Shown here: piece after piece, positions 1-14,500 of the stretch
How positions within the stretch are numbered: the first letter of the stretch is position 1
How the letters are laid out: the number at the start of each line of letters is the position of its first letter
Assembly (NCBI GenBank): GCA_037176705.1
Contig: CM073885.1
Location: forward strand, 88,961,001-89,025,000
Reading direction: 5' to 3'
Origin: Molossus alvarezi
Taxonomy: Eukaryota > Chordata > Mammalia > Chiroptera > Molossidae
DNA length: 64,000 nt
Program-made: the position numbers and the translations under genes
The notes under the pieces: model-generated
What the model saw: only the letters and a program-made list of their open reading frames with translations
Told to the model about the DNA's origin: nothing
Databases searched by the model: none

Positions 1-2195
<2,195 letters not shown>

Positions 2196-2216
2196 TTTTT
2201 TTTTTTTTTTTTTTTT
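2196..2216. repeat. 21-base T tract at the 5' boundary of the BAP1 retrocopy
   Basis: A run of 21 T on the plus strand (A on the minus strand) directly abuts the 5' UTR end of the BAP1 copy. Because it is upstream of the copy, it is not the copy's own poly(A) tail. L1-mediated insertions usually have TSDs that begin with A, so this may be an expanded A-rich target site. Confidence 0.6.
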
Positions 2217-2612
2217 AACTGGATCTCTGTATCCCTTAAAATTTACTTGAATGTAAGTCCTTGGTCACTGTGGAAAGCTGAAGTATTTCTACCTTCTGTG
2301 ACCATCCATAAAGGCTTGGGAGGAATTCTGAATCATTTCCTGTTGAGAATAGTAACACTAACATAAGAGGTGGAAAATTCATATTTAAAATATTCTCACA
2401 GCAAAATCAGAATTTTCCTTTTGGTGTTAACAAATGTCTATTGACTCTAACTTTTTACTATAAACTAAATAAAGATTGCCTTATAATTTCCTAAAAAATA
2501 TAAATGAGAGGCTGTTAACCCACACAAATCAAGGTCAAGGTCAGCAAGGAACTGGCAGAGAAAGGGTGTAGTTGAGAATAAAACTGAAATAACCTACTCT
2601 GGGAACTGAGTA
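2217..2612. other. Intronic sequence, no recognised feature
   Basis: AT-rich single-copy-looking sequence between the BAP1 retrocopy and the young VES. No exon, repeat family or RNA gene was recognised. Confidence 0.5.
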
Positions 2613-2630
2613 TAAAAGAGGAGGCAATGC

Positions 2631-2857
2631 GCCCTGGCTGGTTTGGCTCAGCGGTTGGAGCTTCTACCTGCGGTCGGGAGAGACCCGGGTTCGGTTCCTG
2701 CTAAGGGCACGTACCTCGGTTGCAGTTTGTCCCCGGCCCTGGTTGGTCGTGCGGGTGGCAGCCACTCGATGTGTCCCTTCACATCGATGTTTTTCTCTCT
2801 CTCTCTTCCTCTCTCTCCCTCCTGCTCTATCTGAACAAAAAATGTCCTAGGGTGAGG

Positions 2858-2900
<43 letters not shown>
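2631..2900 (+). mobile_element. VES SINE, very young
   Basis: VES family: a tRNA-derived SINE typical of vespertilionid bats, transcribed by RNA polymerase III from internal A and B boxes and copied by L1 machinery. This copy has the full head, a B box 'ggttcggttcc' near 2690, a CT-rich body, the tail 'gtcctagggtgagga' and about 40 uninterrupted A. It is flanked by a perfect 18-base TSD 'taaaagaggaggcaatgc' (2613-2630 and 2901-2918). The long pure A tail and perfect duplication argue for recent insertion. Confidence 0.95.
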
Positions 2901-2902
<2 letters not shown>

Positions 2903-2918
2903 AAAGAGGAGGCAATGC

Positions 2919-3915
<997 letters not shown>

Positions 3916-3976
3916 TTACATAAAGTAATCAATAGTATTCTGAAAGGCAATATAAAGTTTAAAAAAATATGCTCAC

Positions 3977-4016
3977 CAAGCAACACCATAATTCAAAAGA
4001 GGCCTCATTAGGTTTC
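3977..4016 (-). CDS. NUBPL: NUBPL internal micro-exon (NLMRPLLNYGVAC segment)
   Basis: A 40-base exon on the minus strand, with acceptor 'aatttcag' before 4016 and donor 'gtgagc' after 3977. One base carried from the 50964-51054 exon completes its first codon. It then encodes NLMRPLLNYGVA and the first two bases of a cysteine codon completed by the next exon. Human NUBPL has NLMRPLLNYGIAC here, as recalled. The junction codon reads AGA (Arg), where I recall Ser in human; that could be a real substitution or my memory. Only 90 bases separate it from the next exon, whereas the preceding intron is about 46.9 kb. Confidence 0.92.
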
Positions 4017-4029
4017 CTGAAATTAAAAA

Positions 4030-4539
4030 AAAAATTCTCTCTTTTAGAAGTCATTATACATAAATATACTGACTTGTTTTCTCACCAATAAATGTCAAAT
4101 TAAAAATAGAGACTATTCATACTGCTGCTCTTTTAACCTCCAACTAATTCATCACAATTTATAACCATTTAAACATTTACCAAGCTTAAAACTAATACTC
4201 CCAATAGACACAAATCTAAAAATATGTGAGATATTGTTTTAAGAACAATTCAGCTACCATTTTCAAATGTTTTTAAAAATAGTCTCAATAAGTAATGTCC
4301 ACCAATTTTGTTCATATATATAGATATATAAATTACATATACATGATTATCTAGGATGTGTATACATGAACATTTGCACACATACATGCACACACAAATG
4401 CATATAATAGATTTTCCCTATTTATTTTTTTCTTTACTTGAAGAATCTGAAAAGTATACAACCTCAAAACTGTAGAAAAACTCTATTTTGTACCTCAACG
4501 TAATAAAAGCCATAAATGAAAAACCTACAGTAAGTATCA
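4030..4539. other. Intronic AT-rich sequence, no recognised feature
   Basis: Very AT-rich sequence with short TA and CA runs around 4310-4400. No exon or repeat family is recognisable before the L1 fragment that starts near 4540. Confidence 0.45.
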
Positions 4540-5076
4540 CAATCAATGGTAAAAGACAACGTTTTTCCTCTAAGATCAAGGAAAAGACAAAGATGCCCCC
4601 CTTCTGCCACTTTTATTCAACATAATACTGAAAGTTATAGTCAGAGAAATTAAGCAAGAAAAATAAATAGATGGGATCCAAACTAAAAAGGAAGAAGTCA
4701 AATTTTCTGTTTGCAGATGATATAATCTTATATATAGAAAACCCTGAAAGTTCCATCAAAAAAAAAAAAAACTATTAAAGCTAATAAGTGAATTCAGCAA
4801 AGTAACAGGATACAAAGTCAACACACAAAAATCAGTTGTATTTTTATATACTAATAATGAACAATCTGAAATGAAAATTATGAAAACAACTCCATTTATA
4901 ACAGCATCAAAAAAATCAAATACTAAAGAATTAACGTGACCAAAGAAGGAAAAATTCTTTGAAATGTACAATGAAAACTATAAAACATTGTTGAAAAAAT
5001 TAAAGACATAACAAAAGGAAACATATATATCATGTCCATCGACTGGAATACTTAATATTGTTAAGATGTCAATGCT

Positions 5077-5887
5077 TGGCCAAGAGACATATGAAGAAAT
5101 GCTCAACATCACTAATCATCAGAGTGATGCAAATTGAAACAACAATGAGGTATCACTTCACACCTGTCAGGATGGCCACCATCAACAAATCATCAAACAA
5201 GTGTCGGCGAGGGTGTGGAGAAAAGGAGACTCTAGTACACTGCTGGTGGGAACACAGACTGGTGCAACCACTATGGAAAACAATATGGTGTTACATCAAA
5301 AAATTAAAAATTGAACTTCCATTTGACCCAGTGATCCCGCTTCTAGGAATATACCCTAAGAAGCCTGAAACACCAATCAGGAAGAATATATGTACCCCCA
5401 TGTTCATAGCAGCACTATTTACAATAGCTAAGATCTGGAAACAGCCCAAATGTCCATCAGAAGACGAATAGATAAAAAAGCTGTGGTACATATACACAAT
5501 GGAATACTATGCAGCTGTAAGAAAGAAAGATCTCTTATCCTTTGAGACCACATGGAGGGACCTGGAAAGTATTATCCTAAGTGAAACAAGCCAAGCAGAA
5601 AAAGACAAATACCACATGATCTCACTTATATATGGAATATAATGAATATAACAGTCTGAGGAATAGGGTAGACCCAGAAACACAGAAGTAGAGTACAGAC
5701 TGACAACCCTCAGAAGAGGGGGTGGTGGGGAGTGAGAAGAGATAAACCACAGAACTTATATGCATGTATGCATAACCAATGGACATGGACAACAAAGCCG
5801 GGGACCGGGCGGGGTATGGGGAGGAGGGTGTCAATGGGGTAAAAAAAGGGGAAACATCTGTAACAAAAATAAAATTTAAAAAAAAAA
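5077..5887 (+). mobile_element. Young 5'-truncated L1 insertion (ORF2 end and 3' UTR)
   Basis: About 0.8 kb of the same young L1 family as the 53479-59868 element, starting at 'tggccaagagacatatgaag'. It covers the end of ORF2, the G-rich 3' UTR (about 5700-5845), 'aacatctgtaac' and an A tail. TSD 'aagatgtcaatgct' is at 5063-5076 and 5888-5901. The host sequence is an older L1, giving the order of insertion. A readable ORF (5058-5471) covers part of the ORF2 C-terminal region; it is a fragment and not a gene. Confidence 0.92.
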
Positions 5888-6156
5888 AAGATGTCAATGC
5901 TACTCAAAGTAATCTACATATTCAATTCAATCTCTATCAAAATCCCAATGACATTTTTTATAGGAAAAAAAAAAATCAAGCGATTCAAACTAGTAAATCA
6001 ATTTTGGAAAAAGAAGAACAAAGCTGGAAGACTCACACTTACTGAGTTTAAAACTTACTACAAAGCTACAGTAATCAAAACGGTGTGGTACTAGCATAAA
6101 GGCAGACATATAGAACAATGGAATAGAATAGAAACCTCAGAAATAAACCCAGCATA

Positions 6157-6277
6157 CAGGGTGAGGCAAAAGTAGTTGTAAGTACTTGAAACACAAAGTT
6201 TACTCTTGCATTATTACTTATTAATTATTGTATTATTTTCCATACAAACAACTGTAAATCTACTTTGTCCTACCTTG
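6157..6277. mobile_element. Mariner-type MITE (121 bp)
   Basis: A non-autonomous DNA element with inverted ends 'cagggtgaggcaaaagtag' (left) and 'caaggtaggacaaagtag' (reverse complement of the right end), flanked by TA on both sides. It sits in the old L1, whose sequence resumes at 'ataatcaaag'. Mariner assignment rests on the TA duplication and terminal motif and not on a database match. It has no coding capacity. Confidence 0.78.
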
Positions 6278-7608
6278 TATATAATCAAAGAATTATTGAC
6301 TTGGGGGAGTGAGTGTAGGGGGCAAGATAATTCAATGTGGAAAGGAGGTCTTTTCAAATGGTTCTGAGAAAACTTGATCCACATGCAAAAAAATGAAGTA
6401 CTTTACACACACAAAAAATGAATTCAAAATGGATCAAAGACCTAAGTATAAAAGCTAAAATTATACAACTCTTAGAAGAAAACATAGGGCAAAAGCTTCA
6501 TTCATTGTGTTTGGCAATGATTTCTTGGCTATGACACCAAAGGCTCAGGCAGCAAAAGAAACAACAGACAAACTGGACTTTATGAAAATTTTTAAATGTT
6601 GTATATTGAAAGACAATATCACTAGAGTGAAAAGGCAAGCCACAGAGTAGGAGAAAATATTTTCTAATCATATATCTTGTAAGAATAAATAGAGAACTCC
6701 TAAAACAACAAACAAACACACAAATTCAAAAATGGGCAAAGGAAGTGAATAGACGTTTCTCCACAGATATACAAATGACCAAAAAGCACATGAAAAAAAT
6801 GTTTAACATCACTGATCATTAGGGGAAATGTGAATCAACATTACAAGATACTACCTCACACCAATTAGGATGGCTACCATCAAAACAACAACAACAGAAA
6901 ATAACTGGTGAGGTGAGAAAAAGGAGAAATTGGAACGCTTGTCAACTGTGGTTCCACTTCTATGAAGTACTCAAAGGTAGTCAAAATCATACAAAGGGAA
7001 AGTAGAATGAGGAGTTCCCAAGGACAGGGAGAGGTGGCAATGGGGAAATACTGTTTAATGGGTACGAAGTTTCAGTTTCACAAGATAAAAAGAACTGTGT
7101 AGATAAATAGTGGTAATAGTTGCAAAACATTCTGAATGTATTTAATACCACTGAACTGTATACTTAAAACTGTTTAAGACAATACATTTTATGATATGAG
7201 TATTTCACGACAATAAAACAAAATGTGAAAGACAAGACTAAACCAATGGAACAGAATCAAGAGCTCAGAAATAAAACCAAACATATGCCATCAACTTATA
7301 TTTGACAAGGGAGCCAAGAAATACTCAGTGGAGAAAGGACAGTCTCTATAATAAATGCTGCTGGGATAATTGGATATTCACATTTAAAAGAATAAATTGG
7401 ACCCATATCTTACACCACTCACACAAATTAACTCAAAATGGATTAAAGACTAAAATGTAAAACCCAAAACCATGAAAACGACATAGGAATAAAGCTCGTT
7501 GACATGGGTCTTGGTAACGATTTTTTGGATATGACAGTTAAAGCATACACAACAAAATAAAAAATAAACACGTGGGACTACATCAAATTAAAAAGCTTAT
7601 ACACAGAG

Positions 7609-9708
7609 GACTTCCGGTCAAGATGGTGGCGAAGGTAAACGCGGTATCCCGTCCTCCCACCACCACATCAAAGTTACGACTAAACTACAGAAAAACCATC
7701 ATTCAAAACCGCCTGAAATCAAGCTGAATGGAATCTGACAACTATGGAATTAAAGCAGCAGCCACATCCAGACTGGTAGGAGGGGCGGAGGAGCGACAGG
7801 CTGGTCCCACACCCACGTGTGGCAGATAAAAATCAGGAAGACACCTCGGCTGGGAAGGTCCTCCCTGAGGGCTGAGGGGTCCCCGTCCCACTCCAGGCGC
7901 CCCGCTCAGGGTTCCAGTGCGAGGAAGAGAAGTCCCCTTAACTTCTGGCTGGAAAAACCAGCGGGAACTGAGGCTCAGGGAAGCTGACGCGGCTGGAGCC
8001 CCAGGCAGCTCCTTAAAGGGCCCGCGCACGGAATGAACAGACGTACTCCCTCTAAGCTTAGAGGGGAGGCAGCTCGAGGTGCACCAGAGACACGCAGGAA
8101 AGAACTGAGCTGTTTGGCATTGGAGCGAGGGCTGGAAGGAGGCTTTCTCTGGGACAGACTAGCTGTCAGAGGCCTTTGTTCCCTTGGTGAGCCCTTCCCT
8201 GGGATGGCAGACAACCTCCATATCTGGGACTCCAGCAACCTGGCTCTCACTGGTAGCCCCGCCCTGGTGATTCCCTGAGGCCCCGCCCCACCCAACTTTC
8301 AAGCCCACCCAAGCTGTTGCCAGTTGCTTAACCATAGGATTGGCCTGTCTTGGATCCTGCTTCAGGTTTTCCAAAATTCTTTCAAACAAGCAGCATCTGG
8401 TCTCAGATAGCCCCACATTACTCATTAAGTAACACACAGAAACAAACACAGGGAGGCAGCCAAAATGAGAGAATGAAAGAACAGAAGAAAAGAACTAAGT
8501 GAAATGGAGATAAGCAACCTAACAGATGCTGAGTTCAAAATACTGCTTGAAAGAATGCTCAATGAACTTAGTGAGGGCCTCAAGAGCATAAAAAAAGGAC
8601 CAGTCAGAAATGATGGATGCACAGTCAGAAATGAAGGAGGCATTAACTGAAATAAGGAATAATTTACACAGATTCAATAGTACAGTACGTAAATCCAAGA
8701 AGCAAACCATCAAATTGGAATATAAGGAAGCAAAAAACGCCCAATCAGAACAGCAAAAAGAAAAAAGTATCCAAAAAAATGAGGATGGTGGAAGGAGCCT
8801 CTGGAACAACTTCAAGCGTGCCAACATTCGCATCTTGGGGGTGCCAGACGCAGAAGAGAGAGAACAAGAAATTGAAAACCTGTTTGAAACAATAATGGCA
8901 GAAAACTTCCCTAACTTGGTGAAGGAAACAGACATACAAGTCCAGGAAGCACAGAAAGTCCCAAACAAGATGAACCCCAACAGACCCACACCAAGATACA
9001 TCATCATCAAAATGCAAAAGATTCAAGACAAAGAGAGAATCTTAAAAGCAGCAACAGAAAAGCAGTTAGTTACCTACAAGGGAGTTCCCATAAGACGGTC
9101 AGCTGATTTCTCAAAAGAAACTTTGCAGGCCAGAAGGGAGTGGCAAGAAATATTCAGAGTGATGAAAAGCAAGAACCTACAACCAAGATTACTCTATCCT
9201 GCAGAGCTGTCATTTAGGATCGATGGCCATATAAAAAGTTTTCCAGACAAGAAAAAGCTAAAGAGTTCATCACCACCAAACCGTTATTATATGAAATGAT
9301 GAAGGGTCTTTTTGAAGAAAAAGATAAAACATATGAACAAACAAAATGGCAATGAATACATATCTATCGACAATGGAATCTACACACAAAATGAACAGGC
9401 AGAACAGAAACATTCTCATAGATATAGAGAACATTTTGTTGGCTGCCAGATGGGAGGGGGGCTGAGGGAATGGGTGAAAAAGGTGAAGGGATTAAGAAGT
9501 ACAAATTCATTGCCAGACTGACAAACCTCAAAGGGAAAGGGGTTGGGGGGTGGGAAGAAATAAACCAAAGAACTTACATGCATAACCAATGGATACAGAC
9601 AATAGTGTGGGAAAAGGTGGGAGGGGGGCAGAAGGGGGGAGGAAGGGGGTCAATGGGGGAAAAATGAAGAACATCTGTAATACATTCAACAATAAAGATT
9701 AAAAAAAA
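7609..9708 (+). mobile_element. HAL1 (half-L1) copy 1, full-length at its 5' end
   Basis: A 2.1-kb retrotransposon with a 5' UTR (7609-8464), one ORF1-like frame and a 3' UTR with the L1-type G-rich tract (about 9535-9660), 'acatctgtaatacattcaac', 'aataaagatt' and A tail. No ORF2 sequence lies between ORF1 and the 3' UTR. This is the HAL1 layout, known in several mammals and thought to depend on L1 ORF2 supplied in trans. It begins with an ETS-like 'cttccgg' and a YY1-like 'caagatggtggc'. No clear TSD was seen. Confidence 0.85.
8465..9355 (+). pseudogene. HAL1 copy 1 ORF1 (L1 ORF1p-like), partly open
   Basis: Encodes an RNA-binding L1 ORF1p-like protein. The original start ATG at 8465 is followed immediately by a stop (MRE then TGA), so the longest open stretch is 8610-9299 (229 residues). 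That stretch covers a coiled-coil-like N-terminal half (QSEMKEALTEIRNNLHR), the RRM region (ANIRILGVPDAEEREQE, ENFPNLVKE) and the C-terminal domain (LLYPAELSFRIDGHIKSFP). Near 9255 a lost base shifts the frame (KLKSSSPPNRYYMK) relative to copy 2 (KLKEFITTKPLLYEM). The expected stop is at 9353-9355. Confidence 0.82.
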
Positions 9709-10679
9709 TAGAAAAAAGAAAAGATGCTCAACCTCGCTAGTCATAAGGGAAGTGCAAATTAAAATCACAATGAGATATCACCTCACATTTGTTTGAATGG
9801 CCATCATCAAAAAGACAAGAGATACAAATGACAGCATGGATATGAACAAAAAGGAACCCCTGTGCACTGTTGGTGAGATTGTACTCTGATACAGCCAATA
9901 TGAAAAACACTATGAAGGATCCTCAAAAAACCAAAAATGGAACTACCATGCAATCCAGCAATTCCACTTCTGGAAATATATTCAAAGAAAACAAAAACAC
10001 TAACTTGAAAAGATATCTGCATCCTCACATTCATAGCAGCATTATTTACGATAGTCAAGACATGGAAACAACCTAAATGTCCAATGATGGATGAATGGAT
10101 AAAGAGGTTGTAAGATATATATAAATAACATTATTTTTTAGCCATAAAAAATTGAGGAAATCCTATCACTTGCAACAACATGGATGGACCATGAAGGCAT
10201 TAGGGTAAGTGAAATAAGTCAAACAAAGACAAATCCTGTATATGTGAAATCTATTTAAAAAAAAAAAAAAAAAGCTCATGGAAAGAGATCACACTTGTGG
10301 TTACCAGAAGGGGAGAGGAGAGGGGAAATAGGAGGAAGGTGGTCAAAAGGTACAAATTTCCAGTTATAAGATAAATAAGTACTAAGTATGTAATGTATAA
10401 TATGATGACTATAACACTGCTGCATGATATATAGGAAAGTTGTTAGGAGAGTATATGTCCTAAGAGTTCTCACCACAAGGAGAATTTTTTTCTTTTTTCA
10501 TTTCTTTTATCTTTTCTTTTTTATTCTAGCTATATGAGAAGATAAATGTTAGCTGAACCTATTGTGGAAATTATTTCACAATGTATATATCACACCATCA
10601 TGCTCTACACTTTAAACTTATACAGTGATGTATGTCAATTATTTCTCAATAAAACTGGGGGGAGGGGGCGTAAAAAAGT

Positions 10680-11161
10680 CTACTTTATGAAACAGGAAAT
10701 TACATCAATCTCAAAATTAATCTACTGTTTATGCTCAAGTACAAAAACTATATACTATATAGTCAACAAATGGTTACTATAAAATATAGTTTCTTTGATT
10801 CATTGATCTGTGCAGCCACATCCCGATACATTCTTGCTACCACATCCTACTTCACCATAACAAATTATAGTAGAAGCCCTCTTACCTTATGGAATCTGGA
10901 TTAGTAATGACCTAAAAGTTTAGTACAAAATCAGAAAAAAACTAGCATGATTATGTATTCAGATTTCATCATTAGTTCTTCAGGTTCTTTCTTTAAAGAA
11001 ACTGAAATTGAAAATTGTAGATAAAACATATACACATGCTTTAAATAAGAAATCCATTGCTGAACTCTATTCGCTGGATCCCTTTTCAAACAAAAAGTCA
11101 TTAAAAGATTAGTTAATAAGCATACATTTTAATGTTTTAAGTTAAAGTAAATTGTTTAATA
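10680..11161. other. Intronic AT-rich sequence
   Basis: No exon, RNA gene or recognisable repeat was seen between the old L1 end and the GATA microsatellite. Confidence 0.45.
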
Positions 11162-11211
11162 GGATGGATGGATGGATAGATAGATGATAGATAGATGATA
11201 GATAGATGATT

Positions 11212-11252
<41 letters not shown>
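11162..11252 (+). repeat. (GGAT/GATA)n tetranucleotide microsatellite
   Basis: Tetranucleotide array that moves from GGAT units to GATA units, with three interruptions of the form 'gatgata' before a clean run of about ten GATA. It is probably length-variable between individuals. Confidence 0.95.
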
Positions 11253-11559
11253 TTTTTATGGTTACCCTCTTTAATTTCTGACTAAACTAATAAATAACCT
11301 CAGGCTCCCTCATACCTAACTTGATCGCAATACTTTTTTCACATAACCATCAATTCTTTCCAAACCATTTAACTTAAATTTTAGAGTAATAATTTTTCTC
11401 CATTGTCCTCTGCATTAATTTCTATTCTCTATTTTCTTCCATTACATATGCATACAGATTAAGGAGTCAAGTTGTACTATAAAATTGTTGATAAAATTAA
11501 ATAATCCCCCAACCCTCTCCCATTTCTTAATTCTTACAGTCAACAACTCTCAACTCAAT

Positions 11560-14500
11560 TGGTTTTTTTTAACTTCTTATTTTGAATTAATTTTTAGGCT
11601 TACAGAAACTTGCAAAAATTGCACAGTCCTTCTATGCTCTTCACCTAGCTTTCCGTAATGTTGCCATCTTACATGGCCATAGTACAACTATCACGACAAG
11701 GGAATTAACACTGATACAATACGATTAAGTAATCCCTGAACCTTATTCAAAGTTTGACAGTTTTTAGTCATCTCATAAAATACAGGCACAGCAGGCACAG
11801 GCACACTTTTTATGAACTCTTCCTCTCAATGTAATAAATTACAATTTCCATTTGATAAACAGGCAAATTAATGGCTGAGCAATACAGAATACAATACAAT
11901 ATGACTCTTTTTTTCTTTGTCTCCCTGAACTGGTGTTAGGAAGATCTTTGTTGGGCATGTGTGTGCGTTGCCTTCAGGGTGCATGTATTTATTAGCAATG
12001 TGTTCCTAACCTATCTTCTACCTAATCAAATGCACTAAGTTCATCATCTTGAACACACTTCTGCTGAACCTTTTATAAGTGTTTTTTGATTAACAAAAGT
12101 TCTTACTTTTTATGTAATCAAATTAATCAATTTTCTCCTTTTAGGTTTATTACTTTGGGGTCTTGTTTAAGCCTTCTCTAATATATCGTCATTGAAATAT
12201 TCTCTTATATTGTCTTTTAAACCCTTGATACTTTTGTACTTCACATTTAAGTTCTTAATGCATCTGGAATTCATTTGTGTGTGTGTGGTGTGTGGATCCA
12301 TTTTCTTTTTATTTCCATTGTGGATAATAAATTGTTGCCCCATCAATAATCTGCAGTACCAGCTCTGTCATAAATCAAATTTCCATATATGTGTAATTTT
12401 GTCTCTGGGCTCTCTGTTAAGTTCCACTAGTATATTTATCTATCCTTGAGCCAATACAAAACAGGGTATGTAGACAGTTCTGTAGCTTAAGTCCTTTCAT
12501 CTGACAGAGCAAGTGTCTCTCTTCAGGAGTATCATGGCCCTTCGCTCATCTTTATACATTATAAATTCACCTTGGTCACTTTCCACAAACAAAACTTTGA
12601 TTGAATTTGCAAGATTATTAAAATAAATGACATCTTTATAAAATTCAGTCTTTCCTATCTATGAACATCATTTGTTTCTCCATTTACTGATACAGTATCT
12701 TTTAAATCTTTCAATAAAGCTTTAGACTTTTTTCCATATAAGATTTGTATATTTTTTGTTAGAATTGTTCCAAAGTTCCTTGTATTTTTTAAGGAATTTG
12801 TGTCTTTTTCAAAATTGCATTTTCTAGCTTTGGCAGGTGTTGCCCTGTGCACCGAAGGGTTACGGGTTTGATCCCTAGTCAGGGCACATACCCAGGTTGT
12901 GGGTTCGATATCCAGTCAGGGCATGTGCAGGAGGCCACTGATCCATGATGTTTTTCTGTCACATCAATGTTTCTCTCCCTCTTCTTCTCCCTCTCTCTCT
13001 CTCTCCCCCTCTCCCTTCCTCTCTCTCTCTCTCTGGAATCAATAAAAAAATATATATATCCTCAGATGAAGATTTTAAAAACTGCATTTTGTACCTCTTT
13101 ATTGCTGGTATATTAAAATTTCATTTTCTCATATATTAACTTACATCTAGCCATCTTGCTAAATTCCTTGACTTATTTTAACAATTTGTAAAAATTTTTT
13201 TAATTTTCTATGTAAATAATATTTTCTGTAAACAATGACAGCTTGCTTCTTTTATTCAACTCCTTATTCATGAGTGTTAGTATGTAACTGAATTTGTTTT
13301 GCAGGCTAGGAGTGCCTGCATAATGTTAAATAAAAGTTGTGATATCAGGCCTCCTTGCCTTATTCCTAACTTTAATAGCAAGGTTTTTAACAGTTCACCA
13401 CTGAGTATGATTCTTGTTATATATTTTATACAGACATGTTATATCAGGTTAAATAAAATTCCCTTCAGTCCTAGTTTAGGAAGAGTTTTGATCATAAATG
13501 GTTGCTGAGTTTTAAAGAACGTTTTTTCATCATCTTTCTGAACTGTCATATACTTTTTCTCCTTTAATCTGCTAAAATGATGAGTTTTACATTAACAACA
13601 ACTTTTTTTTTAATGTTGAACCGACTTGCCTCTCTGGATTAACCCCAATTTAATCACAACACAGTTGTTTTATACAATGCTGGACTTGGTTTCCTAATAT
13701 TTGTTTAAGATTTTTTACATATATTAACTAGGGAGACTGACCTATAATTTTCCCTTTTCATTCTATCCTTCTAAAGTTTTACTAGTCTTGTAAACTAAGT
13801 TGGGAAGTATTATGCATTTTCCAATTCCATGAATGAATTTTTATAAGATTGTAATTATTTGTTTCTTGAGTGTTGGCTTGCTATTTTTGTGGTAAGGTTT
13901 TTAACTACTGATTCTATTTCTTTAACAGGTATGGAATAATCTAGATTTTTTATCTCTTTCAAAATCTGTCTTGGTGATATATTTTTTTTTTCCAGGAATT
14001 GCCTTAATAAACAATTTTTCCAATGTATTGCCATACAGTTATCCATATATTTTCTTATACTTAAAAGTCAAGGTTGCACCTGTCAAGTCCCCTTTTTATT
14101 TCCAAAACATTTACAGATCTTCTCTCCTTTATTTATTTTTTTTAACTCTACCTTGCCAGTCATTTGTCTAACTTGCTAGTCTTTCAAAAACCAATTTTTT
14201 ATTTTGTTGGTCCTCTCTACTGTATCTTTATTTTCAAATTCATTCATTTCTCCTCTTAACCAAATTCTTCCTTCTAACTTCTCTAGATCTATTGCACTGT
14301 TCTAATTTAAGTTAAATAACTCATTTATTTTCAGCCTTCTTTCTTTTTTAAATATAATTTTTAAGACTATTTCTATAATTCTAAATATTATTTTTGCTTT
14401 ATCCCACATTTTCATTTCCATCATTATTTTTTCTTTCAACTATGGGTTATCTAGAAATTGTGTTTAATTTCTAAATGTGTGATGTCTTTAGTTATCATTT

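Larger units (their letters stand above)
4540..7222 (+). mobile_element. Old L1 fragment (ORF2 reverse transcriptase to 3' UTR), interrupted
   Basis: A decayed L1 from the reverse-transcriptase region ('tttgcagatgatataat' near 4712 is the FADD box) through the ORF2 C-terminal part (about 5902-6950) to an old-type 3' UTR ending with 'caataaaaca' near 7212. Many stops and indels make it non-coding. It was later interrupted by a young L1 tail (5077-5887) and a mariner MITE (6157-6277): sequence resumes after each exactly where it broke off. It lies antisense to NUBPL. Confidence 0.82.
7223..10675 (+). mobile_element. Old L1 3' part, interrupted by HAL1
   Basis: A second old L1 in series. The ORF2 C-terminal region is at 7223-7608 ('ccaatggaacagaatcaagag', 'gggactacatcaaattaaaa') and resumes at about 9722 ('aagatgctcaacctcgctag'). 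A 3' UTR follows, ending near 10675 with 'caataaaactgggggg'. Compared with the young L1 at 58850-59080, about 200 bases of ORF2 are missing at the HAL1 insertion point. The element is non-coding and antisense to NUBPL. Confidence 0.8.

Noticed and set aside
2690..2702. tRNA-like B boxes suggesting tRNA genes
   Set aside because: They are the internal promoter of the tRNA-derived VES SINE; no cloverleaf with acceptor stem and anticodon was seen.
11162..11252. Regular spaced repeats as a CRISPR array
   Set aside because: A simple tetranucleotide microsatellite with no spacers, in a mammalian genome.
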